From the NCBI GenBank assembly GCA_028583405.1, contig CM053249.1:34982628-35046627 (forward strand): 64,000 bases of DNA, read 5' to 3'. The notes beneath the pieces are model-generated. The model had not been told where the DNA came from, did not search any database, and saw nothing but the letters and a program-made list of their open reading frames with translations. Shown piece by piece: positions 52,826-62,772 of the stretch. Source of the DNA: Pogonophryne albipinna. Taxonomy: Eukaryota > Chordata > Actinopteri > Perciformes > Artedidraconidae. Numbering within the stretch: position 1 is the stretch's first letter; every line of letters begins with the position of its first letter. The position numbers were made by a program, and so were the translations under genes.

Positions 52826-53304
52826 TGTTGTGGAAACTTAAGCTCAATACTCGGGAGTACAAGTCAGAGTGGTTAAACAAATAAATGGTGAAACAAACAG
52901 AGTTGTCTTTCTGGTTAATTTATTTGAAGCTTCAGATAACATAAAAAATGCAACACAGAGACACAGGTCTCACAGAGTATAAATAATCTGAGAGAGTGTG
53001 CGCAGATATGGTAAAATAGCCAAGCTTATATACAATAAGAAAGAGAGGAAAGTTCAGACATCTGTCTTCACAAGGTCTCATTGTTATTAGACCCCTGTCC
53101 TTGAGCTGTAGCTAGTGTTCTCAGAACCAGGGACGTTCTTGTTTAGACTTTGTGTGAGTCTCACCCTTCTCTAAACAATCAGCTGTGTGGCCTTGAAGAG
53201 AAGAAGACAGCACATCTCAGGAAATGATATAGGTAGACACAGAGAAGGTTATAAGAAGCATTTGGTTTAAGCATATATGTAAAGAGTATGACATTTCCAC
53301 TACA
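52826..53304 (-). repeat. ERV 3' LTR (479 bp)
   Basis: TG...CA ends on the minus strand (tgtagtggaaa ... tttccacaaca). On that strand a TATA box tatataag lies at 53025-53032 and an AATAAA at 52919-52924. It differs from the 5' LTR by one single-base gap near the 52837 end and one substitution near 53292. Confidence 0.95.
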
Positions 53305-53317
53305 TTCTCCCCTTTTG
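53305..53317 (-). promoter_or_regulatory. ERV polypurine tract
   Basis: Minus strand caaaaggggagaa, directly before the 3' LTR. Confidence 0.85.
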
Positions 53318-53497
53318 ATCATACTTGATCAATGAAAAATAATAAATGACAGGATAGACTGATATAACACATCAATGAATACACTCCATCGCTGGTTTAA
53401 GTAAACACATCACAAATATATCATAGAAAACTGGCTGTTTTTGTGGAGGACAGACTCCTAATATAATGTAAGCATAAAGGAGGAGAATTCACATGGA

Positions 53498-55714
53498 TTA
53501 CATTGTGGTGTCGGAATCAGACTCTTCTGATTCTATCTGGTCTATCTCACTGTGGAGCAAAGGATTGTCGTGTAATGGAATAGTAGTATACTGAACGAAA
53601 GCTGAGGATATCATGCTGGAAACGCACTTCTTCAGTATTGGGATAATCAAACAGGTACAACTGATTAATAGGCCGAAAATGATCGCCACGGGTGTAACTA
53701 TCCTTGCCAGCCATGCTTCCCACCCGCCTGATGTAAGCCAGGACCACCAGTCCCAGCCCCCTGTGTTGGATATGTCATCCGCTTTCATGTCGGCTAACAG
53801 GTTGTTAAGATGCAGCACGGTGGCCGTGATGTTCTGGGTGGCGTCGGGGATGTAAGTGCAACATGAGTCACCGATCACATGACACAGGCCACCCTTTGAG
53901 GCGAACAAAAGGTCAAGAGCAAATTGGTGCTGCATGAGCATGTTCCTAGAGGCTATTATGAATGGAGTCAATGCCTGGAAGCCTTGCGTCGTCTCGTAAG
54001 TGAGGTTCTCTAGCCGAACGTGTAAGGTATCTATGTTATGGGCATTGTTTACTGTGCCCCACCATGGGAACAGGCCGCCAAAGAATTTAGCTCCAGTGGA
54101 CGTCAGATCTCTTTTTACCTTGTGGTGGTCGGGGTGTTGGAACTCTGGGTAATGATGTGTCGTGTACATTAAGGACGTGAGGACAGTGACTGCTGGATTC
54201 AAATCCACCAGAGTACATGTACCTATCCAGAGGGGAGCCAGAACCTGATAGAGCTTGTCGCCGCACAACCAAACGTAATCTTGTGGCGCGCTGAACCCAC
54301 GATCACTGGGCCAGGCCAGTTGGAGGGAAATATGTTTAACATCAGGGAATGCTACGTTAGAAAGGATTCTTCCAGAGACCCCGAATATGCGACAATACGA
54401 GATATTGTAAGCACCGTAACTGCACGTGTTTCGTAGGATACGAGTACAACCAGTAGTAGTGCCTAGGGAAAAATAAGGTGGTGTAAGAGACGTCTTGTGG
54501 TACACTCTCTTGATGCAGAGTGTGTGTTTCATCCCTCTCAAATGGCTGGGGTGCACGTGGCTCACGGGTTGGTACTTTGCGTATGTGTCATCGAACGTAG
54601 ATGCACGCAAAGGGGAGTTAGACCGATTAGTGCATGGTGGGGGAAGCGGCCTGGCATAACGCCACTCGGTTACGCGGTCTTCACCCTTGATGGGCCTTGT
54701 CATAGCCATAAACGCACAGAGGTATTCAACCCGGGTCAGAGAGCGCGGACGAACTGGCACGGACATTGATGAGTCCTGGGGGAAAAGGGTGCATGCATAA
54801 CATGACCCATTTTGTCCTGCGGCCTGCAAGAATGATCTCAGAGTGTGCCACCAGACGTTACCGGTGATCCCATTACTGATCTGAACCACATCAATGTTGC
54901 TATGGTCGTTATTGCCTATGTATAGGTTACGTTTTAGAAATGTAGATGTACCTATGGATGTCAACAGTTGCGTCAAAGGCTGCTTACCCTTTCTCTCTGG
55001 CAAGGGGGTCTGAGTTTTGGGCGCGATGTCTATGTAAAATGCGCCACACGGGTCGGCGCCGGATACATACATACAGACAACATAATAACCCCTGTCTGAT
55101 ATCCGGGCAGCCTGTAGTTGCAATAGGATAACGGGGCTCGATGAATTGACCTTGGAGATAGACAATCTCCCTTTGATGTTTGTTTTGTCGTCCCATAAGG
55201 TATAACCCCAATCGGTGTACGCGGTGGTCCATAAAACAAAAACCCACCCCCCCGAGCAGTGAGTGGCGCTGTGACTGTCATCTTCGACATAGCATATGTA
55301 GGCGTCTGCCCACCCCAGTTTCTTAGGGTCGGAGCAATATATGTAGTCGCACGGGTCTAACTGCACTGTGCTATCTTCCCCATCCCTTAGAGTAATGTTA
55401 CCAATCCCTGTCTTGACCAGCCCCTCTGCCCATGTGGTTCGCCCTGCTTTCCCCATGTACCTCTTAGATACCTCGATTTTGGCTGACATGCTGTGTGCTG
55501 ACCATGGATACATAAAACACAGGACCAGTCCTAACACAACCATCACGGCAAGTATGCAGAGGAACCATTCTATGATTGTCCAGGCTCTCCAGTAGTATCC
55601 GCACTTTCCACATTGCTCACGGTTGCGTTGTCTTTCCAGGCGAGCCCCCATCACGAGGCGGGAAAGCTCCATGGGGTGTGTGTGTGTGTATTCCCTTGGT
55701 CGATTTTGTGACAC
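53498..55714 (-). CDS. ERV envelope glycoprotein, full-length open frame
   Basis: 738 codons, uninterrupted. Residues about 47-69 form a hydrophobic segment, a long leader or signal anchor behind a basic cytosolic N-terminus. The surface subunit runs to a furin-type KVKR site at about 532-535. The transmembrane subunit has a hydrophobic stretch after cleavage (GGLFPWW), an immunosuppressive-domain-like region, a CX6CC motif at about 611-619 (as in gamma-type envelopes that link subunits covalently) and a membrane anchor at about 672-697. A cytosolic tail with acidic serines ends it. Methionines at 15 and 22 are alternative starts. It could be functional or captured, but expression is unknown. 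All motifs are those expected for a membrane-fusion envelope. Confidence 0.92.
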   Translation of the reverse strand: MSQNRPREYTHTHPMELSRLVMGARLERQRNREQCGKCGYYWRAWTIIEWFLCILAVMVVLGLVLCFMYPWSAHSMSAKIEVSKRYMGKAGRTTWAEGLVKTGIGNITLRDGEDSTVQLDPCDYIYCSDPKKLGWADAYICYVEDDSHSATHCSGGWVFVLWTTAYTDWGYTLWDDKTNIKGRLSISKVNSSSPVILLQLQAARISDRGYYVVCMYVSGADPCGAFYIDIAPKTQTPLPERKGKQPLTQLLTSIGTSTFLKRNLYIGNNDHSNIDVVQISNGITGNVWWHTLRSFLQAAGQNGSCYACTLFPQDSSMSVPVRPRSLTRVEYLCAFMAMTRPIKGEDRVTEWRYARPLPPPCTNRSNSPLRASTFDDTYAKYQPVSHVHPSHLRGMKHTLCIKRVYHKTSLTPPYFSLGTTTGCTRILRNTCSYGAYNISYCRIFGVSGRILSNVAFPDVKHISLQLAWPSDRGFSAPQDYVWLCGDKLYQVLAPLWIGTCTLVDLNPAVTVLTSLMYTTHHYPEFQHPDHHKVKRDLTSTGAKFFGGLFPWWGTVNNAHNIDTLHVRLENLTYETTQGFQALTPFIIASRNMLMQHQFALDLLFASKGGLCHVIGDSCCTYIPDATQNITATVLHLNNLLADMKADDISNTGGWDWWSWLTSGGWEAWLARIVTPVAIIFGLLISCTCLIIPILKKCVSSMISSAFVQYTTIPLHDNPLLHSEIDQIESEESDSDTTM

Positions 55715-55853
55715 GAACAGTCAGACTCCGCACACCGATAACACAAACGAGGAACCAGAGAGCATATGGAACCGCTCAGCTGGCACTCGCTCGTGACACC
55801 TTGTGTGTAGTGTGTGTTTTGTTTTGGTGTATTTAGTGCAAGTGCGGTGCTGG

Positions 55854-55965
55854 TGGTGACTGGGACACGTCACTTGTTGTCATCTTCCGTTGGTGACTAG
55901 GACACGTCACTTGTTGTCATCTTCCGTTGGTGACTAGGACACGTCACTTGTTGTCGTCTTCCGTT
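55854..55965. repeat. three tandem 37-bp repeats between pol and env
   Basis: ggtgactaggacacgtcac followed by ttgttgtcatcttccgt, three copies with one or two changes. It lies between the integrase end and the env start, the usual place of the env splice acceptor. Confidence 0.9.
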
Positions 55966-55966
55966 T

Positions 55967-56484
55967 CTACCGTTTCTCCTTTCCTGTGACTACGACCTTG
56001 CAGTGGCTGGCGTGGACCCACGTAGCTCTCTCAGCGACCTTGACCGCCGTCTGGGTGACGAGAAGCACCTGGTAGGGACCTTGCCAACGATTGGATTTCC
56101 AGCTCTTTCTACGGAAATCCTTGACCAGCACGAAGTCGCCGGGTTGGAGATGGTGAAGTGGACCAGTGGCAGGGGTAGGTAAGGCTGCGGCTACCTGACG
56201 TCGGATGTCTGCTAAAGTGGATGATAGGTTAACACAATATGACAACATAGCATCCTCACACAAAGTTGTGGAGGGAAAAGGACATCCTGGAGCCTTGAGT
56301 CCAATCTGTGGAGGAGCCCAAAAAAGGATTTCAAATGGCTGAGTTGACTCCTCCTTCTTTTCCGCATCCGCATGTACATCAACACAATGGGCAGAGCTTG
56401 TGTCCATGACAGACCTGTGTCTGCACAGCATTTTGCTAGTTTGTTTTTTATTGTGCCGTTCTCTCTTTCCACCCCACCCCCCAC
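55967..56484 (-). pseudogene. ERV integrase remnant (C-terminal part)
   Basis: Two frames together cover the end of the catalytic core (VERENGTIKNKLAK carries the final glutamate) and the C-terminal domain with its DFVLVKDF and RWQGPYQVLL motif. They need a frameshift between about 56330 and 56380. The zinc-binding N-terminus and the two catalytic aspartates are missing. Between the pol frame end (56545) and this remnant there are only about 60 bases, so most of integrase is deleted. Confidence 0.8.
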
Positions 56485-56544
56485 TCCTGATTGATAGCCT
56501 CTAACATTCCCCCTTTTGACACATGATCTAACCCATGTGTCAAC

Positions 56545-58101
56545 TTAGCAAAACAGCAAAACAGCCCCAGCAGCTTTCCACTGAGCCTTCTCAACTGGTG
56601 TAGCTAGCTGCTGCATGGAAGTCAGTGATGACATTTTGTCAGTGAAGGAGGAGACAGGGATTTTAACAAATGAGTGTGCGTGAGGTGCGAGAGGAATCAG
56701 AGCAGCTGCCTTTGCGGCTGAGTCAGCAGACGCATTTCCTAGGGAAACTGGGTCTGTACTGCTTGTGTGTGCGGCACATTTACAGACTGCAACTTCAGAT
56801 GGGAGCAGAATGGCGTCTAGTAAGCCTGCAACCAGTACATGGTTAAGTACTGGTTTGCCATCAGATTTCAGAAATTGCCTACACTTCCAAATTGCCCCAA
56901 AATCGTGTACTACCCCAAAAGCGTAACGTGAGTCAGTATAGATAGTCACGGTTTTGCCTTCTGCAAACGTGCAGGCTTCAGTTAGTGCGATGAGCTCTGC
57001 TGCTTGTGCTGAGAGGTGACATGGAAGCGGTCCAGAACGGAGTACAGCAGAATCTGAAACAACAGAAAAACCCACCCGATTAGTGCCCCCTTGGTCGCGA
57101 AAGGCAGACCCATCAACATACAAAATGAGGTCAGCGTTTGTCAGAGGAACGTCTTTTAAGTCCGGTCTAGGTGTGCACACAATGGAAAGTTCGGTAACAC
57201 AGTCGTGTTCGTCACCAACTTCAGGCAAAGGCATAAGAGACGCTGGATTCAGAGTGTTACATCGTTTGACATAAACATTAGGCATGTCCAACAGGCAGGT
57301 GTGATACCTGAGGTAACGTGCAGCAGAGAAGTGTGATGTTCTCTGTTCACAGAGAATGAGTGAAACAGTATGTGGAACTAACAGGGTCAAAGGTGCATAT
57401 CCCACAATGTCACGTGAGGAGTTTAGCGCTTTCTCAGCAGCAGCTACAGGATCTAGCTTGGAGGAGAAATAGGCAACAGGCCTCTGTTTTCCTCCATGAT
57501 CTTGAAGGAGAACTGAGGTCATACACCCATGTCGTTCATCCACTGCCTGAGTGAAAGGTTTGGTGTGATCAGGTAGACTTAGAGTCGGTGGGGATTGGAG
57601 AGCCAGCTTCATATTAATGAAGGCTTCGTCGGCTTCCGGTGTCCATATAAGGTGATCTGTAGGTTTCAAACCATTGACGTGCGTGATAGTGCGCAGTGGC
57701 AACTCGATTGGAGAATAGTTTGGAATAAATGACCTGCAGTATGAACAAAAACCCAAAAATGACATCATCTGTCGCTTAGTGACAGGTTTTGGCAGAGCAG
57801 CCAATGATGCAATACGCTTATCTGAAAGCGTTTTCCCCTCTCCTGAAATGACATGACCCAAAAATGTAACTGTTCTTTGTACATATTGGAGTTTTGACAA
57901 ACTGGCCTTGTGGCCCTCGTCAGCGAGGTGAATTAGCAAAGCAATAGTGTCAGCTTCACACTGGTCTGCTGTGGGTGCGCAAATCATGAGGTCATCAACA
58001 TACTGGATGAGAGCAGTGCCTTTTGAAACTTGAAGAGAGGCCAAACTTGTACACAATGCCTGGTTGTACACAGTAGGAGATTCACAGTAGCCTTGACACA
58101 A
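56545..58101 (-). CDS. ERV reverse transcriptase/RNase H, open part
   Basis: 518 codons. It starts at the QGY-ESPT motif; YVDD (residues about 34-37) holds two catalytic aspartates. The thumb and connection contain FLGFCSYCRSFIPNY. RNase H has its acidic residues in YVDGSAF, AELIAL, YTDSRYAFG and ASADSAA. The upstream fingers are in other frames (58133-58453). The frame closes at 56545 just after RNase H. Polymerase and RNase H active sites are thus partly intact, but the protein is not continuous. Confidence 0.88.
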   Translation of the reverse strand: MCQGYCESPTVYNQALCTSLASLQVSKGTALIQYVDDLMICAPTADQCEADTIALLIHLADEGHKASLSKLQYVQRTVTFLGHVISGEGKTLSDKRIASLAALPKPVTKRQMMSFLGFCSYCRSFIPNYSPIELPLRTITHVNGLKPTDHLIWTPEADEAFINMKLALQSPPTLSLPDHTKPFTQAVDERHGCMTSVLLQDHGGKQRPVAYFSSKLDPVAAAEKALNSSRDIVGYAPLTLLVPHTVSLILCEQRTSHFSAARYLRYHTCLLDMPNVYVKRCNTLNPASLMPLPEVGDEHDCVTELSIVCTPRPDLKDVPLTNADLILYVDGSAFRDQGGTNRVGFSVVSDSAVLRSGPLPCHLSAQAAELIALTEACTFAEGKTVTIYTDSRYAFGVVHDFGAIWKCRQFLKSDGKPVLNHVLVAGLLDAILLPSEVAVCKCAAHTSSTDPVSLGNASADSAAKAAALIPLAPHAHSFVKIPVSSFTDKMSSLTSMQQLATPVEKAQWKAAGAVLLFC

Positions 58102-58480
58102 ACGTGTGAATGTGTAAGGTTTACCATCATATTCAAATGCAAACCAGAATTGGCTGTCTTTGTGTACAGGGACACTGAAAAATGCATTCGAGAGGTCTAT
58201 GACAGTAAAAAGATGCTGCAGAGTCTGGAACTTGGGAAAGAATCAGATAAAGATTTGGGACGAGCGGCGCTCGGGCATGCACAGCTGCATTCACAGCTCG
58301 TAAATCCTGGACAAATCTCCACTCTTCAGGAGGTTTGTCTCTGATCTTTTTGACAGGAAACACTGGAGTGCGGACCGGAATCGTTACACGGAATAATGAC
58401 CCCTTGTTTAAGCAGAGAGGTAAACACTGGCCGAATGCCATCAACAGCTTCACGTTTCAATGGGTACTGGGGTTTGGACG
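58102..58480 (-). pseudogene. ERV reverse transcriptase N-terminus, frameshifted
   Basis: The frame 58133-58453 shows PVFPVKKIRDKPPEEWRFVQ then DLRAVN, the conserved fingers region. The sequence before about 58360 and after about 58210 continues the reverse transcriptase homology in other frames. There are therefore at least two single-base frameshifts. The first catalytic aspartate lies in the region after the second shift. Confidence 0.8.
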
Positions 58481-58909
58481 GAACGTGGACATTAAACCTA
58501 CGTCATATCTGTGAGCTGCCCAGAGTGAGTATGGCACATCTGAAAGCGCGACAGGAAGCTCAGAAATATGACTGAAAAATGAGAATTACCCGTAAAGGTG
58601 AAACAAAATGGCATCACCAACGTCATCCTCCTCAACCAACAGCAATGTGTGCAGAACGGCTACGTTCGTGCAGATTTTCATCTTATACATGTCACGTGAC
58701 ATAGAGTACATGACATATTCTGTGTGTGTAGGTGCCCAATCAGTGACTGACTCCCAATCTTTAACGATTGGACCCAAATCCCTCTATCTATCAGTGGGGC
58801 CCCTGGCTAGTGAAATGTGTGGACCGCCCCTGGGATTTGACACAGCTTGTGTTGTGGTGTGTGTGGGTGTGAGTGTATCAGGAACCAGCTCTGCGCAGCA
58901 AACTCCCCT

Positions 58910-59435
58910 TTACATAGTTTTAAGCATGAGCTCATCATTCACACATTTTAACAGAAAACTCTCATCATAGCATTTACACGGATCATCAACAACGTTAGCA
59001 GTACAATGCAAATAAGAAGTCTCCATGAACACAGCAGGTGGAAAAACACGTTGATCAGTCAAACGCAACAATTCCTGAGAATCAGGATATGTCAGCAGCC
59101 ATTGATACACATTCACCAGTTCTTTATCATCAAATGCTAGTTTTTTGAACAATCGTAGGAGATGGCTGTCGGTCTTTAAGACCCTCATTTGTGGAAAAAT
59201 GAGGTCTAAGCCGAACCGGAGAATCAGATCTCTGCCCAGTAAATTTATTGGGCAGAACAGATGATAAAGAAAAACTGTTTTTGACTGATGTGGGAAATGG
59301 ATGACTGTCTATCACCGTTATCTCCACTCTGAAGTGATACAAAAACTTCTCCTTTACAGTTACCCTAGCCGCTCCTATTGAGTGAATAAATCTACCACTA
59401 AATTTGCAATCAGGCAAATCTGCCCTTTTTACCAC
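58910..59435 (-). pseudogene. ERV protease C-terminus and spacer to RT
   Basis: A frame through about 59265-58910 contains the conserved LLGRDL motif at the end of retroviral protease. It is followed by a segment of about 90 residues leading towards reverse transcriptase. An alternative frame at 59130-59435 covers the part before it. The active-site D(T/S)GA motif is not found, so the protease N-terminus is missing or scrambled. The 58500-58900 stretch has no recognised domain. Confidence 0.6.
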
Positions 59436-59503
59436 AGAATGTGTTTTCTACATTTTCCAATTTACTCAATGGCATGATGTGTGTGTGTGTTTGTGTTTGT
59501 ATG

Positions 59504-60058
59504 TCACTTCCCTGGTTCGATGCTGCTGGCTGAATTTCTGTCTCGCTCGATCGGGCCCCCTCCTCCCCATCTGGTGTCGGTCAGTCTGATTGTGAATGGC
59601 CCCGTCCTTGCTGTCCCCCTCTGCCTCCACTGCCAGTGTTCTGTGAGCAGTCCCAGAATCCAATGTTCAACACTGCCACACTTGAAACACCTTTCGTCTT
59701 CTCGTCCTCTGCCTCGGAAAACCTCCTCTGCCTCTCCCTCGGTATTTTGAGCGGCCAGCATTCTGCGTAGCTTGCGCTGTGTCTGTGAGTCCGTTGAGAA
59801 AGGCATTACTTTGGTGTCCCCCAAACACCTGCTTGGGCAACAGGTTTGTTTATCCCGCTGTTGTCCCCATCTCCTTGGGGCTGATGGGGGTGGACGAGCT
59901 TGGAGTTGACGGGGAGTCTGTTGACTGCATGGCTGGGGCTTGTAGTGGCACTGGAGGTGGTTGAGGTGGGCCAGCCGGATTGCCAGGGTTGTACTCCGGG
60001 GGAGGGAAAGGATACCCAGTCGAGGAGAGGTCACCCAGCCTGCAATGGAAGGACACAC
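59504..60058 (-). pseudogene. ERV gag remnant: proline-rich and nucleocapsid parts
   Basis: Two overlapping frames: a proline-rich stretch with a PPEY late-domain-like motif (59850-60056), and a later segment with RKLRRMLAAQNTEGE then CFKCGSVEHW, a zinc knuckle. The knuckle lacks its last cysteine in frame. The capsid domain that should lie between them is not recognisable, so a large deletion is likely. Confidence 0.6.
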
Positions 60059-60229
60059 AGATGTCTGGGTTTTACATGGTTTTGGAAATAATTTATTTCC
60101 CTTCTTTTCTTCAACCTTAATATTTTCTTTTTAATGCCCCGAGGCCAACTGCCTTCTTTCAGGGCGTTCTGCTTCATCCCCCCAGTATTTTAAACACTTT
60201 CTGTGAGTGTCCAGCTTTTTATAAGTCTT

Positions 60230-60490
60230 TTACTTTACTCTTCTTTTTCTCTTCATTCCAACCTCATGTTCCTTTAATTTATTCTTTAGGTTTTGGATTT
60301 TTATTTTACTAAAAGAACCTCCCTTTGGAAATCCGAACATTTCCGTCCATATTTTTAATTTAGACAGACTGTTTTCACCGTGTTTTGCTCGCATGACATC
60401 TACAATCCGACCCTCCGGAGGATGTACCAGGCCCCCGTTCTGCTTTGCTCGCATAGCAAAGTCTTTAAAGTGTTTAACGTTTTTAAACAC
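60230..60490 (-). pseudogene. ERV gag N-terminal fragment (matrix-like)
   Basis: 86 codons, lysine-rich, with KIWTEMFGFPKGGSFSKIK. Position after the leader and basic composition fit a matrix domain. Similarity to a named matrix family was not established. Ends at a stop before the proline-rich region. Confidence 0.45.
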
Positions 60491-60865
60491 CCCGTGTTTA
60501 TCAAAACACTCGTTGTGATATTTGTTTCTCAGTACAAATCACACAAAAACTGATCGTAATCCACAAGCTACGATTATTCGGATATCCTCACAATATCCTG
60601 CCTTCGAGCAGTCCTTCTCATAGATGTCATCGAGTTTGCTTACGTTTACTTTTAAACAATTACTTTAAACAATTTAGACACTGTACATCTCACCGAGTAT
60701 TTTGAAATCCTTTTGAGTTCGTTGGATCTCGTGAAGTCAATCGGTTCCACCCCCGGCGCTGGTCCTCTCGTCCCATACGGTTTCTGTCGAGGTAGAGGAG
60801 GATCCGAGGATCCTGGAGCGTCCCACCACCAGCGTCCGAAGGTGTCCCCAATCGAACTTGCAGAG

Positions 60866-60883
60866 ACCCTGCTCGCAGCGCCA
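60866..60883 (-). promoter_or_regulatory. ERV primer-binding site, closest to tRNA-Ser
   Basis: Minus strand tggcgctgcgagcagggt, two bases after the 5' LTR. It matches the complement of a vertebrate serine tRNA (UGA) 3' end as I remember it, with one mismatch. This needs a tRNA comparison. Confidence 0.6.
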
Positions 60884-60885
60884 AT

Positions 60886-61365
60886 TGTTGTGGAAATCTT
60901 AAGCTCAATACTCGGGAGTACAAGTCAGAGTGGTTAAACAAATAAATGGTGAAACAAACAGAGTTGTCTTTCTGGTTAATTTATTTGAAGCTTCAGATAA
61001 CATAAAAAATGCAACACAGAGACACAGGTCTCACAGAGTATAAATAATCTGAGAGAGTGTGCGCAGATATGGTAAAATAGCCAAGCTTATATACAATAAG
61101 AAAGAGAGGAAAGTTCAGACATCTGTCTTCACAAGGTCTCATTGTTATTAGACCCCTGTCCTTGAGCTGTAGCTAGTGTTCTCAGAACCAGGGACGTTCT
61201 TGTTTAGACTTTGTGTGAGTCTCACCCTTCTCTAAACAATCAGCTGTGTGGCCTTGAAGAGAAGAAGACAGCACATCTCAGGAAATGATATAGGTAGACA
61301 CAGAGAAGGTTATAAGAAGCATTTGGTTTAAGCATATATGTAAAGAGTATGAAATTTCCACTACA
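60886..61365 (-). repeat. ERV 5' LTR (480 bp)
   Basis: Same structure as the 3' LTR. TATA box at 61086-61093 on the minus strand. It would drive transcription through gag-pol-env towards lower coordinates. Confidence 0.95.
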
Positions 61366-61534
61366 TCACCTACAAACAAACAAGATGTCTGGCTCTCACA
61401 GACCTGTAACTTCTTCTTTAAGAGCCTCCTCTGTCCTCCACTTGTTAACTGTATTAATGGCACCTGTTTGAACTCGTTGTCAGTATAAAAGACACCTGTC
61501 CACAACCTCAAACAGTCACACTCCAAACTCCACT

Positions 61535-62557
61535 ATGGCCAAGACCAAAGAGCTGTCAAAGGACACCAGAAACAAAATTGTAGACCTGCACCAGGCTGGG
61601 AAGACTGAATCTGCAATAGATAAGCAGCTTGGTGTGAAGAAATCAACTGTGGGAGCAATTATTAGAAAAAGGAAGACATACAAGACCACTGATAATCTCC
61701 CTCGATCTGGGGCTCCACGCAAGATCTCACCCCGTGGGGTCAAAATGATCACAAGAACGGTGAGCAAAAGTCCCAGAACCACACGGGGGGACCTAGTCAA
61801 TGACCTGCAGAGAGCTGGGACCAAAGTAACAAAGGCTACCATCAGTAACACACTACGCCGCCAGGGACTCAAACCCTGCAGTGCCAGACGTGTCCCCCTG
61901 CTTAAGCCAGTACATGTCCAGGCCCGTCTGAAGTTTGCTAGAGAGCATTTAGATGATCCAGAAGAGGATTGGGAGAATGTCATATGGTCAGATGAAACCA
62001 AAATAGAACTTTTTGGTAAAAACTCAACTAGACGTGTTTGGAGGAGAAAGAATGCTGAGTTGCATCCAAAGAACACCATACCTACTGTGAAACATGGGGG
62101 TGGAAACATCATGCTTTGGGGCTGTTTTTCTGCAAAGGAACCAGGACGACTGATCCGTGTAAAGGAAAGAATGAATGGGGCCATGTATCGTGAGATTTTG
62201 AGAGACAACCTCCTTCCATCAGCAAGGGCATTGAAGATTAAACGTGGCTGGGTCTTTCAGCATGACAATGATCCCAAACACACCGCCCGGGCAACGTAGG
62301 AGTGGCTTCGTAAGAAGCATTTCAAGGTCCTGGAGTGGCCTAGCCAGTCTCCAGATCCCAACCCCATAGAAAATCTTTGGAGGGAGTTGAAATTCCGTGT
62401 TGCCCAGCGACAGCCCCAGAACATCACTGCTCTAGTGGAGATCTGCATGGAGGAATGGGCCAAAATACCAGCAACAGTGTGTGAAAACCTTGTGAAGACT
62501 TACAGAAAACGTTTGACCTCTGTCATTGCCAACAAAGGGTATATAGAAAAGTATTGA
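61535..62557 (+). pseudogene. Tc1-family transposase with one premature stop
   Basis: 340 codons, the normal length, from [16 protein letters not shown] to the TGA at 62555-62557. An N-terminal paired-type helix-turn-helix spans about residues 1-110, with a GRPR-like segment (SGAPRKI) between the two halves. The DD34E catalytic triad is D153 (WSDETK), D244 (QHDNDPKH) and E279 (PNPIEN). A single in-frame TAG at 62297-62299 (codon 255) stands between D244 and E279 and removes the last catalytic residue. Otherwise no frameshift was seen. The first ATG is the conserved family start. Confidence 0.9.
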
Positions 62558-62772
62558 GATGAACTTTTGTTATTGACCAAATACTTATTTTCCAACATAA
62601 TTTGCAAATAAATTCTTTAAAAATCAGACAATGTGATTTTCTGGATTTTTTTTCTCATTCTGTCTCTCATAGTTGAAGTATACCTAGGATGAAAATTACA
62701 GGCCTCTCATCTTTTGAAGTGGGAGAACTTGCACAATTGGTGGCTGACTAAATACTTTTTTGCCCCACTGTA

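Larger units (their letters stand above)
52826..61365 (-). mobile_element. endogenous retrovirus, 8.5 kb, defective provirus
   Basis: A complete proviral outline on the minus strand: 5' LTR 60886-61365, primer-binding site 60866-60883, gag remnants, protease remnant, pol, integrase remnant, env, polypurine tract, 3' LTR 52826-53304. Flanked by the 4-bp duplication tcac (52822-52825 and 61366-61369). It is inserted at the inner edge of the left terminal repeat of a Tc1 element. YVDD pol box, gammaretrovirus-like CX6CC envelope and 4-bp duplication place it with class I (gamma/epsilon-like) fish retroviruses; closer assignment is not possible by eye. gag, protease, reverse transcriptase and integrase are broken, env is not. 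Confidence 0.94.
52625..62770 (+). mobile_element. Tc1/mariner transposon interrupted by a retrovirus
   Basis: The ends are inverted: cagtgggacaaaaaagtatt at 52625 and its near-perfect inverse ending at 62770. They extend as long terminal repeats of about 200 bp (to about 52822 and from about 62570). TA target duplication at 52623-52624 and 62771-62772. Without the retrovirus the element is about 1.6 kb, normal for Tc1. It interrupts the gypsy polyprotein. Confidence 0.95.

Noticed and set aside
54497..55836. Plus-strand frames opposite env
   Set aside because: Antisense shadows of the envelope frame.
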